The notes under the pieces are model-generated. The model did no database searches and was not told the origin of the DNA. It was given only the letters and a program-made list of their open reading frames with translations. A stretch of 18,311 nucleotides of DNA from JAICKM01 sp035693165 (GTDB lineage: Bacteria > Chloroflexota > Chloroflexia > QHBQ01 > JAICKM01): NCBI GenBank assembly GCA_035693165.1, contig DASSGZ010000089.1:1-18311 (forward strand). Reading direction: 5' to 3'. Below, piece after piece: positions 1 to 6,436 of the stretch; position 1 is the stretch's first letter; each line of letters opens with the position of its first letter. The translations under genes and the position numbers were made by a program.

Positions 1-195
1 GAGGCCCTGGACTTGCGCGACCTGGAAATAGTCGACGACGAGGACGACGAGATCGAGGTCAAGGCCGAGGACGACGAGATCGAGGTTATCGACGCCCAAC
101 CGCACCCCAGCGGCTTATGGGTGCCGGGCCGGCCGGACCCCGCCGCCGAGGCGCCGCGCAAATCGGGTCTCTGGCTGCCCTGGCAGCGCAACTAA
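1..195 (+). CDS. C-terminal fragment of an acidic protein with SGLW repeats (5' end outside window)
   Basis: The reading frame is open from the first base to a TAA at 193-195, so this is the last 64 residues of a gene that begins upstream. It contains two copies of DDEIEV within a very acidic stretch, followed by two copies of a short hydrophobic motif (SGLWVP and SGLWLP) separated by a Pro/Ala-rich linker, ending at WQRN. Acidic low-complexity sequence followed by repeated tryptophan motifs suggests a disordered tail that binds a partner, but the family cannot be named from this fragment. The zincin gene follows after 19 bases with its own strong Shine-Dalgarno, so the two are probably cotranscribed. 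Confidence 0.6.
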   Translation, partial: EALDLRDLEIVDDEDDEIEVKAEDDEIEVIDAQPHPSGLWVPGRPDPAAEAPRKSGLWLPWQRN

Positions 196-202
196 GCCGG
201 AA

Positions 203-217
203 AGGAGGCCCGCCATC
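203..217 (+). promoter_or_regulatory. Shine-Dalgarno pointing to an ATC start codon
   Basis: A perfect AGGAGG (203-208) is followed by six bases and then ATC at 215-217, in frame with the zincin. No ATG, GTG or TTG lies in this frame between the in-frame stop at 29-31 and the GTG at 257, and nothing resembling a ribosome binding site precedes that GTG. The best-supported initiation codon is therefore ATC. Confidence 0.6.
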
Positions 218-802
218 GCCGAGTCGAAATCGCCCCTGACCTACCTGGCGTCCGCCGTGCGGCAGTTCGCCGCGGCGTTCCGCGCCGGGCCGGATGGGGC
301 CGGCTGGGACGACCCCGCGGCACTGGCCCTGCGCGAGTCGCTGTTCGCGCGCTACCCCTTCACCGAGGAAGCCAAGAGCTACCTGCGCCGCCATAGCCAC
401 ATCGCCGTGCGCGACCTGCACAGCACCACCGGCGGCGGCTACTGGGACCCCGGCCGCCAACTCGTCTTCCTCTACACCGCGCAGGACGAAGCCGCGCTGC
501 ACGAGCACGCCCACGTCTGGTGGCACGAGCGCCGCCTGCTGCCCGGCCAGGCCGGCGGCATGATCGACGCCGTGGTGCGCTTCAGCGAGGACGGCGACCC
601 GCGCTACGCCCAGGCGCACAAGCTGGCCTACGACTACGTCCACGGCATCCCCGCGCAGGGCTGGGCCGGCATGCTGGTCGAGCGCAACGATTGGGAGATG
701 TTCGCCGGGTTGGCGAGCGGCACCATGGGCGATATGCGCCTCCTGCCGCCCTACGTGCGCGAGTTCTACATGGGCCTCTTCCAGATGCCCGCGGACGCAT
801 AA
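215..802 (+). CDS. Small zincin-type metallopeptidase-like protein
   Basis: The protein is 195 residues if started at ATC 215, or 181 from the GTG at 257. It carries HEHAH (residues 96-100 in the longer version), which fits the HExxH zinc site: two His ligands and a catalytic Glu. A downstream helix-like segment, ERNDWEMFAG (Glu about residue 161), could supply a third ligand as in gluzincins. No signal peptide or membrane helix is visible, so it is probably cytoplasmic. The first 90 residues are unrecognised. It follows the acidic SGLW-tail protein, probably in one operon, so that protein might be a partner or substrate (inference). The HExxH call is firm; peptidase activity and family are not established. 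Confidence 0.75.
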   Translation: MAESKSPLTYLASAVRQFAAAFRAGPDGAGWDDPAALALRESLFARYPFTEEAKSYLRRHSHIAVRDLHSTTGGGYWDPGRQLVFLYTAQDEAALHEHAHVWWHERRLLPGQAGGMIDAVVRFSEDGDPRYAQAHKLAYDYVHGIPAQGWAGMLVERNDWEMFAGLASGTMGDMRLLPPYVREFYMGLFQMPADA

Positions 803-1073
803 AGCATTCGGAACGTGACCCCACCGTAAGGCGGGCTGCCGGCGTCGGGCGCCGTTTCCGCCTACCGGCGCGCTACTCGCATGCCCGTCGAGTGCCCCGC
901 CCACTGCACCGACCCCTCCGCGCGGCACAGGGCAAGCGGCGGCATCCTCATTGTCCCCGATTCGATCCTGTCACGGACACAAGCATTGTATCCCGCACAG
1001 CAGCATATTTGATGAATATCGTAATGAATCCATACATGGTTAAATTATATATAAACTGAAATCCCCTTCCCAA
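803..1073. other. Intergenic region with AT-rich island
   Basis: No gene is convincing here. The first 180 bases are GC-rich like the surroundings. From about 985 to 1105 the composition turns sharply AT-rich (for example TTAAATTATATATAAAC near 1040-1056), unlike anything else in the window. A weak promoter-like pair, TTGATG at 1011-1016 and ATACAT 17 bases later, lies in the island, and a much better promoter follows at its right edge. No terminator hairpin after the zincin gene was found. Confidence 0.5.
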
Positions 1074-1102
1074 TTGACTCCATCAGAAAATAAGCGTATG
1101 AT
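1074..1102 (+). promoter_or_regulatory. Sigma70-type promoter upstream of the secreted protein gene
   Basis: TTGACT (1074-1079), a 17-base spacer and TATGAT (1097-1102) match the sigma70 consensus closely with ideal spacing, at the right edge of an AT-rich island. Transcription would begin near 1109, giving a leader of about 300 nt before the start codon at 1409. Read from sequence only. Confidence 0.6.
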
Positions 1103-1262
1103 TACCGGGAAAGTGTTGCGCGCCGCCGGGGTTCCTCATCACGTGGTTTCCGCCTGTCGTTGGCCTATTTGCATCCTTGATCCTGATTCCAACGGGGCAG
1201 CGCGTGCGCTCCAGGCTTTATTTCCATCCGGGAAGGAGGCTTTCAGGGACCTCATTTGCGCC

Positions 1263-1288
1263 CGCTGCCGGGCCAGTGACCGGCAGCG
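1263..1288 (+). other. Hairpin in the long 5' leader
   Basis: CGCTGCCGG (1263-1271) and CCGGCAGCG (1280-1288) form a perfect 9-bp stem with an 8-base loop inside the predicted leader of the secreted protein gene. No T-run follows, so it is not an intrinsic terminator. It could stabilise the transcript or belong to a larger regulatory fold; no known riboswitch class is recognised. Confidence 0.35.
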
Positions 1289-1408
1289 AACAAGCGGCCG
1301 GTTGGCGAGCCGCCGCGGAAGGACAAAATACGGGAAGGGATCCCCATTACGTGTCGCTTTACACTGCACACGAACGTTTGGCAAGTTCCCAACCCCTGGA
1401 GGTATGGC

Positions 1409-2239
1409 ATGAAGGCGTTGAAACTCGCATTGTTCGTAATGCTGTTGGCCCTGGCGATGACCCCGATGGCCCTGGCCGCCACCACCACCCAGGTCGTGAC
1501 GGAGTCCGACATAACCCGCCAGCCGGAGAACACCCCGCCCACGGACAATTGGGTGCTTTACACGCGCAATGCCGGCAACGGCGCATTCGTCGCCGGCCCG
1601 GCCACGCCGCCCGCCGGGGCGGGCAGCCTGCAACTGACCACGCCCACCGGCGCCGACAAGGTCTTCCTGTTCAACTACGACCACATCGGCACCCCGCTGG
1701 CGAGCATCAACGCCATCAGCTACTACACCTACCGCACTACGGGATCGTTGCAGCAGGTCACGGCGCTGAACATCGAGGTCGATTACAACGGTCCCGATGT
1801 TGCCGGTGGTTTCACCACGCTGGTCTTTGAACCCGTCTACAACACCGATCAGGGCGCTGTCGTGGACGGCCAGTGGCAATACTGGGACGCCTACAACGGC
1901 GGGAACGGCGTCTGGTGGTCCACCAAAAACATCCCCGGTGTCTGCGCCTTCGACTGCTTCGTGGCGTGGGCCGACATTGTGGCCGCAAACCCCGACGCCA
2001 CCATCCTGGGCGGCTTCGGCGTCAACCAGGGTAGCGGGAATCCGGGCCTGCTGGCGGCGGTCGATAAGCTGACCCTGGGGGCCGGGGGCGACTCGGTGAC
2101 GTATGACTTCGAGCTGTACCACGTCGCCACGAGCGCGGAGCAGTGCAAGAACGGCGGCTGGCAGAATGTGACACGCGCCGATGGGTCGTCCTTCCGCAAC
2201 CAGGGCGACTGTATTCAGTACGTCAACACGGGCCGGTAA
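1409..2239 (+). CDS. Secreted protein with C-terminal CKNGGW/NQGDC motif
   Basis: This is a 276-residue protein with a classical Sec signal peptide: MKALK, a hydrophobic core, and a likely cut after ALA near residue 23. GGAGG lies six bases before the ATG. The body is rich in Trp, Tyr, Asn and Gly (WQYWDAY, GNGVWWS, GGFGVNQGSGNPG), consistent with an extracellular beta-rich fold. Two Cys sit close together in the middle (VCAFDCF). Two more are in the C-terminal motif, CKNGGW followed about 14 residues later by NQGDC, so disulphides are plausible. That C-terminal motif is known from many secreted proteins of Chloroflexota and Actinobacteria, but its function is not known to me. The gene stands alone with its own promoter and a downstream hairpin. 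Most likely an extracellular or surface protein of unknown role. Confidence 0.8.
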   Translation: MKALKLALFVMLLALAMTPMALAATTTQVVTESDITRQPENTPPTDNWVLYTRNAGNGAFVAGPATPPAGAGSLQLTTPTGADKVFLFNYDHIGTPLASINAISYYTYRTTGSLQQVTALNIEVDYNGPDVAGGFTTLVFEPVYNTDQGAVVDGQWQYWDAYNGGNGVWWSTKNIPGVCAFDCFVAWADIVAANPDATILGGFGVNQGSGNPGLLAAVDKLTLGAGGDSVTYDFELYHVATSAEQCKNGGWQNVTRADGSSFRNQGDCIQYVNTGR

Positions 2240-2261
2240 CGCGAACAGCGTATCGCCCGGC

Positions 2262-2293
2262 AGGAGCCTGCTTCCTCACGGAGGCAGGCTCCT
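2262..2293. terminator. Strong hairpin: terminator and/or REP-like element
   Basis: A 14-bp stem (2262-2275 with 2280-2293, one G-T pair) closes a 4-base TCAC loop between the convergent ends of the secreted protein gene and the DinB-like gene. The tract after it on the plus strand (ACTTTG) is only weakly T-rich, so termination is plausible but not certain. On the minus strand a GTAG tetranucleotide immediately precedes the palindrome, as in the REP-like copies at about 6.1 and 12.3 kb, so it may be a divergent member of that family. Confidence 0.6.
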
Positions 2294-2337
2294 ACTTTGT
2301 GGGGCGCAAGACGATGTGCCGGCATGGGCTACCGTTG

Positions 2338-3009
2338 CTAGCCCAGCAGCCGCGCGATCTGCGCCGTGTGCGTGCGCTCGTGCCAGAGGGTGCGGCGCAG
2401 GACTTTGCGCGCGGACCAGGCTTCGCCGCTCTGCTCGCAGATCCGCCCGTCGCCGATCAGGGTGGGCAGACAGGCGCGGGTCTGCGCGCGCACCTGGTCG
2501 AGGCCCCGCAGCGGGTCGGGCGGAAGATCGGGCTGCTCTAGACCCAGATTGCCGAAGTACCAGCGCTCGGCGGTTGCCATGTGCTGCAAGAGGCTGGTGA
2601 TCGACGCGTTCTGCGCGGCGGAATGGGGCGCGGCCAGCGCCGCAGGGGAGAGTCCGGTGATGAGGGCGGCGAGATCCTGGCGGGTGCAGGTCAGCAACCG
2701 GAGGCCGGTATCCACATCGGCAGGCGTCAGCGGGCGCTGGTCGTCGGCGAACAGGGCGTTGACCCAGTAGTCGCCCTGGCCGATGTAGCCGTGGAAGACC
2801 TCGGCCACCTGGACAGTCACCGCATCGGGCGGCACGACCGGCGGGGCGCCATGGCGCGCGAGCCACGCAAAATAGGCGCGGATCGCGGCGGGGGCGGCGG
2901 CCCCGGCCCCGGCCTCGCTGTCGCCGTCGGCAAAGCAGCCGGGCAGGTCAAAAACCCAGGCCAGCCAGCGGTACGGCTCAATATCTTCGACGCCCAGGCG
3001 ATACTCCAT
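2338..3009 (-). CDS. DinB-family protein with HicB-like N-terminal domain
   Basis: The protein has 223 residues. The C-terminal part (about 65-223) is a DinB/YfiT-like four-helix bundle: His143 in LLQHMATAERW, and His210 and His214 in WHERTHTAQIARLL, which together form the expected metal-binding triad. The N-terminal 55 residues (WLAWVFDLPGCFADGDS, then an Ala-rich helix AAIRAYFAWLARHG) resemble the HicB-like fold, whose hallmark is a LPGC.a.G segment followed by a helix. DinB proteins are often metal-dependent thiol S-transferases or damage-inducible proteins, but the substrate here is unknown. It is the second gene of a leftward pair, nine bases after the glycosidase stop. GGAGGA overlapping that stop is 13 bases from the ATG, which suggests reinitiation. 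Confidence 0.8.
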   Translation of the reverse strand: MEYRLGVEDIEPYRWLAWVFDLPGCFADGDSEAGAGAAAPAAIRAYFAWLARHGAPPVVPPDAVTVQVAEVFHGYIGQGDYWVNALFADDQRPLTPADVDTGLRLLTCTRQDLAALITGLSPAALAAPHSAAQNASITSLLQHMATAERWYFGNLGLEQPDLPPDPLRGLDQVRAQTRACLPTLIGDGRICEQSGEAWSARKVLRRTLWHERTHTAQIARLLG

Positions 3010-3018
3010 GGCGGCTTG

Positions 3019-4434
3019 CTAATCCTCCCCCATATCCTGTAGCTCGACAAACAGCGACGCCGTCCAGGTCATCGGCTTGGCGCCGAGGGGCGCGCCGGTG
3101 TGCGGCTCGTAATACTCCCAGAAGCCGGGGTCGCCCTCCTGGCGCTGGTAGCCGGGCGGGCGCGCGACCACCGACGGCCAACTGACGGCGACGATGGCGC
3201 TGTCCCAGAGCCAGGCGTGGGCATATTGCCGGCTGGAGGGGGTGGTGAAGTGGTCGTCGAAGCTGTTCAACTCCATCACGCCCATGGCGGCGACGCGCAC
3301 GGTGGCGGGGTCGGTGCCCTCGGCGATCATCGCCAGGGTGCTGAGACGCAGCGCTTCGGCGCCCGCCTCACCGCGCTCGCGCAGCCCGCGCACCACCAGC
3401 CAGTTGGTGACCGGCCACGACGGCCCCGACCAGTAACGCTCCGAACTGAAGACCGGGCTGTCGAGCGCGGTCGAGGGGATGGGCACCGGCGAGGCGAATT
3501 CCTCGGGGTCGTGCAGGTGCTCCAGTAACCGCCGGGCCTGGTCGGCATCGGCGATCTCGGCCAGCAGCGGCATGAAGCCGGAGACGGTGGGGATGGGTAA
3601 CTGGCGCTTGCCGCGGCTATCGTAGCTGTAGAAAAAGGCGTCGGCGATATCCCAGAACTTGTCGCGCATGGCGCCGGCCATCGCGGCGGTGCGCTCGCGA
3701 TTGCGGTTGGCCTGATCGCGCAGCGCCCCGGCATCGGCCCCGCCCTGCTCAGCCAGGGCCTCCTCCAGTTGGGCCAGGGCGCGCAACGACACCGCCAGCA
3801 GGCTGTTGAAGAGCACATCTTGCAGCAAGAACGGGCTTTCGGCGATGATGGCCTGCTGGTCATAGTGGTGCTTCTTGAAGAGCGCCATCAGGCCGAAGTA
3901 GGCATAGTAGTCCCGCGCCGTGGGGCGATGGGCGGCGGCCACGTGGACCGTGTCGGCACGGCCAAAGGTCTCGACGGGCAGCCCGCTCTGCTCGATATAG
4001 GCCCGCGTGCTGTCGATCAGCCGGTCGAAGGCGGGCGAGTTGTCGGTGCCGGTCTCCCAGGGGTGCAGGCAGAGCACCAGGTGCTCGTGCCAGGGATCGC
4101 GCTCGCGGAACAGCCAGTCGTGAAACCGCTCCAGCCCGGCGGCGATGGTGCGGAAATCGGCGGCGTGGGCGGCCTGCGCGTCCGGGCCGATTTTGCGGAA
4201 GACCTCCCAGGCACACAGGCCCATGATCGGCGGCTGGGTGATGCCCGACGTGCGCAGCGCCGTCGGGCCGCTGATGGCCTCGGTGACGCCCCAGTCGTCG
4301 GCGTCGGGCCGGTAGCCGTGCTGCCCCGGCATGAAGCGGATCTGCGGCAGCATGCCGTTGGCCCACTGGCAGGAAAAGATCGCCAGCAATTCGTTGATCG
4401 CCCGCCGCGTTCCATAGCTCGACTCGCTCACCAT
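3019..4434 (-). CDS. GH63-type glycoside hydrolase (mannosyl-/glucosylglycerate hydrolase-like), rearranged
   Basis: The 471-residue product matches the (alpha/alpha)6-barrel GH63 enzymes that include mannosylglycerate and glucosylglycerate hydrolases. Recognisable blocks are CQWANGMLPQIRF near the N-terminus, HPWETGTDNSP (likely catalytic Asp131), RYWSGPSWPVTNW (about 333-345), and GFWEYYEPHTG (Glu440, likely the second catalytic acid), then a final MTWTASLFVEL helix. Family members normally carry a Y.h.WlWDSafvA block before the QW.NGM block. Here the N-terminus lacks it, and QYAHAWLWDSAIVAVSW appears at about residues 402-418, between two C-terminal blocks. There is no signal peptide, so it is likely cytoplasmic, perhaps releasing sugar from a compatible solute. 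AGGAGG (4438-4443) is 3 bases from ATG 4434 and 6 from the adjacent in-frame GTG at 4431, either of which may be used; an upstream ATG at 4464 has no ribosome site. Confidence 0.8.
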   Translation of the reverse strand: MVSESSYGTRRAINELLAIFSCQWANGMLPQIRFMPGQHGYRPDADDWGVTEAISGPTALRTSGITQPPIMGLCAWEVFRKIGPDAQAAHAADFRTIAAGLERFHDWLFRERDPWHEHLVLCLHPWETGTDNSPAFDRLIDSTRAYIEQSGLPVETFGRADTVHVAAAHRPTARDYYAYFGLMALFKKHHYDQQAIIAESPFLLQDVLFNSLLAVSLRALAQLEEALAEQGGADAGALRDQANRNRERTAAMAGAMRDKFWDIADAFFYSYDSRGKRQLPIPTVSGFMPLLAEIADADQARRLLEHLHDPEEFASPVPIPSTALDSPVFSSERYWSGPSWPVTNWLVVRGLRERGEAGAEALRLSTLAMIAEGTDPATVRVAAMGVMELNSFDDHFTTPSSRQYAHAWLWDSAIVAVSWPSVVARPPGYQRQEGDPGFWEYYEPHTGAPLGAKPMTWTASLFVELQDMGED

Positions 4435-4500
4435 GACCCTCCTCTGTGAAACACCGATATACAAGGCAAACGGGCAGCCGGAGCCATTTGCGACGCTTCT

Positions 4501-4529
4501 TTGACAACGAGGTTACATCGTGCTATGAT
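4501..4529 (+). promoter_or_regulatory. Near-consensus sigma70 promoter for the S41 lipoprotein gene
   Basis: TTGACA (4501-4506) is a perfect -35 hexamer, followed by exactly 17 bases and TATGAT (4524-4529). Transcription would begin near 4536, leaving a leader of about 118 nt before the start at 4654. It lies in the divergent gap between the glycosidase and the lipoprotein protease. No equally good promoter was found for the leftward glycosidase. Confidence 0.7.
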
Positions 4530-4653
4530 AGTATGTAGTACCGCCTGACCCGTTTCTCTGCCTCTCAAGCCTACGGTTGGCCGAAGCCCTGCGCCCCTGT
4601 CCACCAGATCGACTTGCCGGACATATCCTCAGCAGGAGGGGCGTCGTAGACCA

Positions 4654-6048
4654 ATGCTTCTTCGTCTGATAGTTGCGTTCTGCCTGTTGACTCTATTGCT
4701 GGTGGCCTGCGACCTGGGGCCGGCGTCGCCCACCGCCACGACGGGACCCGTGGGCACCGCGACCGCGCGCCCAGCCCCCGCTACGGCAACCCGTTTGGCT
4801 ACCCCGCTGCCCCAAGGCGCCGATATACCCGCGCCAACGAAGTCGCCTGCCGGCCCGGCATCCCCGGCCACTCCGGTGTATTCCGCCGTCGCCCGGGCCT
4901 ATCTCGATGCCGCGCTGGATTGGATTCAGCAGAACTCGATCCGCAAGAACGAGATCGACTGGACGGCGTTTCGCAACAAGGTGTGGGCCTATCCGCGCGA
5001 TGCGCAAACGACAGAGGACACCTACCCGGCCATTCGCTACGCTCTTACTTTACTGGCGGATGGGCACGGGCACCTCTACACGCCTGAAGAGGCACCCCCC
5101 CTACAGCCGGCGCCGGCTCAGGGTATCGGCTTCACCGCCACCTATCCTGAGCGGATGGTGGTGGCCGTTGATGCCGTGGGTTCCGCCGGCCGGGCGGGAG
5201 TCCGCGTGGGCGATGCGATTACCGCGATTGACGGCGTTGCCACGGCGCCGCTTACGTTTGAACAATTTTTTGCGGCGCTCTTCGCGGGAACGACCACCCG
5301 TTTGACGTTACAGCGGAGCGGGGTTGCGCAACCGTGGACTGTTACCATCGGGCATGACGAGTATCACTACCCCGCCGCGGCCCCCGCCGGGCGCCTCATG
5401 GCGGGAGGCATAGGATACCTGGCCCTCCCCGGCAACGGCAGCAACTCCATGCTTGGGCAATATGCGAACTACGCCCAGCAACTGATTCGCCAGATCGACC
5501 AGCAAGGTACGTGCGGCTGGATCGTGGATCTGCGCGACAACGGTGGGGGCCGCTTATGGCCCATGCTCGCCGGCGTCGGACCAATTCTGGGCCAGGGGCT
5601 GGCCGGGTTCTTTCTCCGTGACGGGCAGACCATTCCCTGGGGCTACCGTGCCGGGGCGGTCTGGTATGGAGATGAGGTGGACCAAAGTGTGGCCCAGCCC
5701 TACGAACTCCGCCAGCCCGACCCGCCCGTTGCCATACTAACGAATCGCTACACAGTCAGCGCGGCGGAGGCGACCGAGATCGCGTTCGGCGGACGGCCCG
5801 CGACGCGGCACTTCGGCCAACCGACGGCGGGCGCGCCCAATGCGCCTATTCGGACCCAGTTGAGCGACGGCGCCGTGCTCCAAGTAGCGCATACCAAAGA
5901 GGCGGATCGCACCGGGCATGTCTATGATGGGCCGATTGCCCCCGACCAATTGATCGCCGTCGATCAGCAATTGGTCGGAACGGATCGCGATCCCACGGTC
6001 CTCGCCGCGAGCGCATGGTTGCGATCCCAACCTGGTTGTGCGAGATGA
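4654..6048 (+). CDS. S41-family peptidase, PDZ-containing lipoprotein
   Basis: The protein has 464 residues. A lipoprotein signal (LLLVAC, Cys19) would anchor it to the outer face of the membrane, followed by a Thr/Pro/Ala-rich linker to about residue 75. A helical domain with LLADGHGHL (134-141) matches the N-terminal region of S41 proteases. A PDZ-like domain covers about 155-235 (GIGF, AGRAGVRVGDAITAIDG). The protease core has IVDLRDNGGG (290-299) and YTVSAAEATEIAF with the likely nucleophile Ser369, followed by TAGAPN. The residue four after Ser369 is Ala, not the Lys of CtpA-type enzymes, so it is closer to the tricorn-like Ser/His branch. AGGAGG (4634-4639) lies 14 bases before the ATG, a long spacing. 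It has its own promoter and no obvious operon partner. Probably degrades or processes extracytoplasmic proteins. Confidence 0.88.
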   Translation: MLLRLIVAFCLLTLLLVACDLGPASPTATTGPVGTATARPAPATATRLATPLPQGADIPAPTKSPAGPASPATPVYSAVARAYLDAALDWIQQNSIRKNEIDWTAFRNKVWAYPRDAQTTEDTYPAIRYALTLLADGHGHLYTPEEAPPLQPAPAQGIGFTATYPERMVVAVDAVGSAGRAGVRVGDAITAIDGVATAPLTFEQFFAALFAGTTTRLTLQRSGVAQPWTVTIGHDEYHYPAAAPAGRLMAGGIGYLALPGNGSNSMLGQYANYAQQLIRQIDQQGTCGWIVDLRDNGGGRLWPMLAGVGPILGQGLAGFFLRDGQTIPWGYRAGAVWYGDEVDQSVAQPYELRQPDPPVAILTNRYTVSAAEATEIAFGGRPATRHFGQPTAGAPNAPIRTQLSDGAVLQVAHTKEADRTGHVYDGPIAPDQLIAVDQQLVGTDRDPTVLAASAWLRSQPGCAR

Positions 6049-6096
6049 GGCCACTCATTAGCAGAGGCTAGCAGGCTGTCCCGTGATTCTGCGGAG

Positions 6097-6125
6097 CGGC
6101 AGGCCGGTTTGAAACCGGCCCCTAC
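6097..6125 (-). repeat. REP-like palindrome, inverted copy
   Basis: A perfect palindrome with 9-bp arms and a one-base centre (6102-6120) is flanked so that, on the minus strand, it reads GTAG, then GG, the palindrome and CTGCC. That is the same element as the three tandem copies at 12249-12371, in opposite orientation. It lies just after the S41 gene. Confidence 0.8.
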
Positions 6126-6196
6126 AACGCAAAGTCATTGCGGCCGGCGATCAGTGTTCTCTCCTTACAGATGGCCGGGCGTAGTGACCGGTTTGG

Positions 6197-6267
6197 CACT
6201 CTGAGCGCAGCGAAGAGTCTCGTCTCCTACCCCAACAAGACGGAGATTCTTCGCTGCGCTCAGAATG
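6197..6267. repeat. Inverted pair of the CTGAGCGCAGCGAAGA repeat
   Basis: A left arm (6197-6221) and right arm (6243-6267) pair over 25 positions with one mismatch and one G-T pair around a 21-base loop. The core CTGAGCGCAGCGAAGA is the same as in the two direct copies at 12134-12209. Repeats of this kind (CTGAGCG...GAAGA) are widespread intergenic sequences in several environmental phyla. A strong hairpin in RNA would result on either strand. Confidence 0.8.
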
Positions 6268-6334
6268 ACACATTCCGGTTGGTAGCTATTCAGCCTGCCG
6301 TAAGGGCGCTTGCACCCACTTGTGCGATGGCCGC

Positions 6335-6364
6335 TTGCCGGTGTGTCCATAGATGTGGTACAAC
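6335..6364 (+). promoter_or_regulatory. Possible promoter for the M24 peptidase gene
   Basis: TTGCCG (6335-6340) and TACAAC (6359-6364) are separated by 18 bases, in the last part of the 388-base gap after the S41 gene. The match is modest. It is the best candidate between the repeat patch and the start at 6437; the rest of that gap holds only the two repeat elements listed separately. Confidence 0.3.
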
Positions 6365-6436
6365 AGGATGCGTGCCCTGAGTCTTTACCGGCACTCAGCG
6401 CCCTGCCCCATACTCAGCACCGGCACAGGAGACCCC

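Noticed and set aside
86..928. 280-codon open frame on the minus strand
   Set aside because: It is antisense to the zincin gene and has a low-complexity Gly/Ala/Arg translation.
1074..1412. 112-codon open frame in the leader of the secreted protein
   Set aside because: It begins at the -35 box of the promoter, has no ribosome site and an Arg-rich featureless translation.
6138..6380. 80-codon open frame between the S41 and M24 genes
   Set aside because: It consists largely of repeat sequence shared with the 12.1-kb patch and has no ribosome site or domain.
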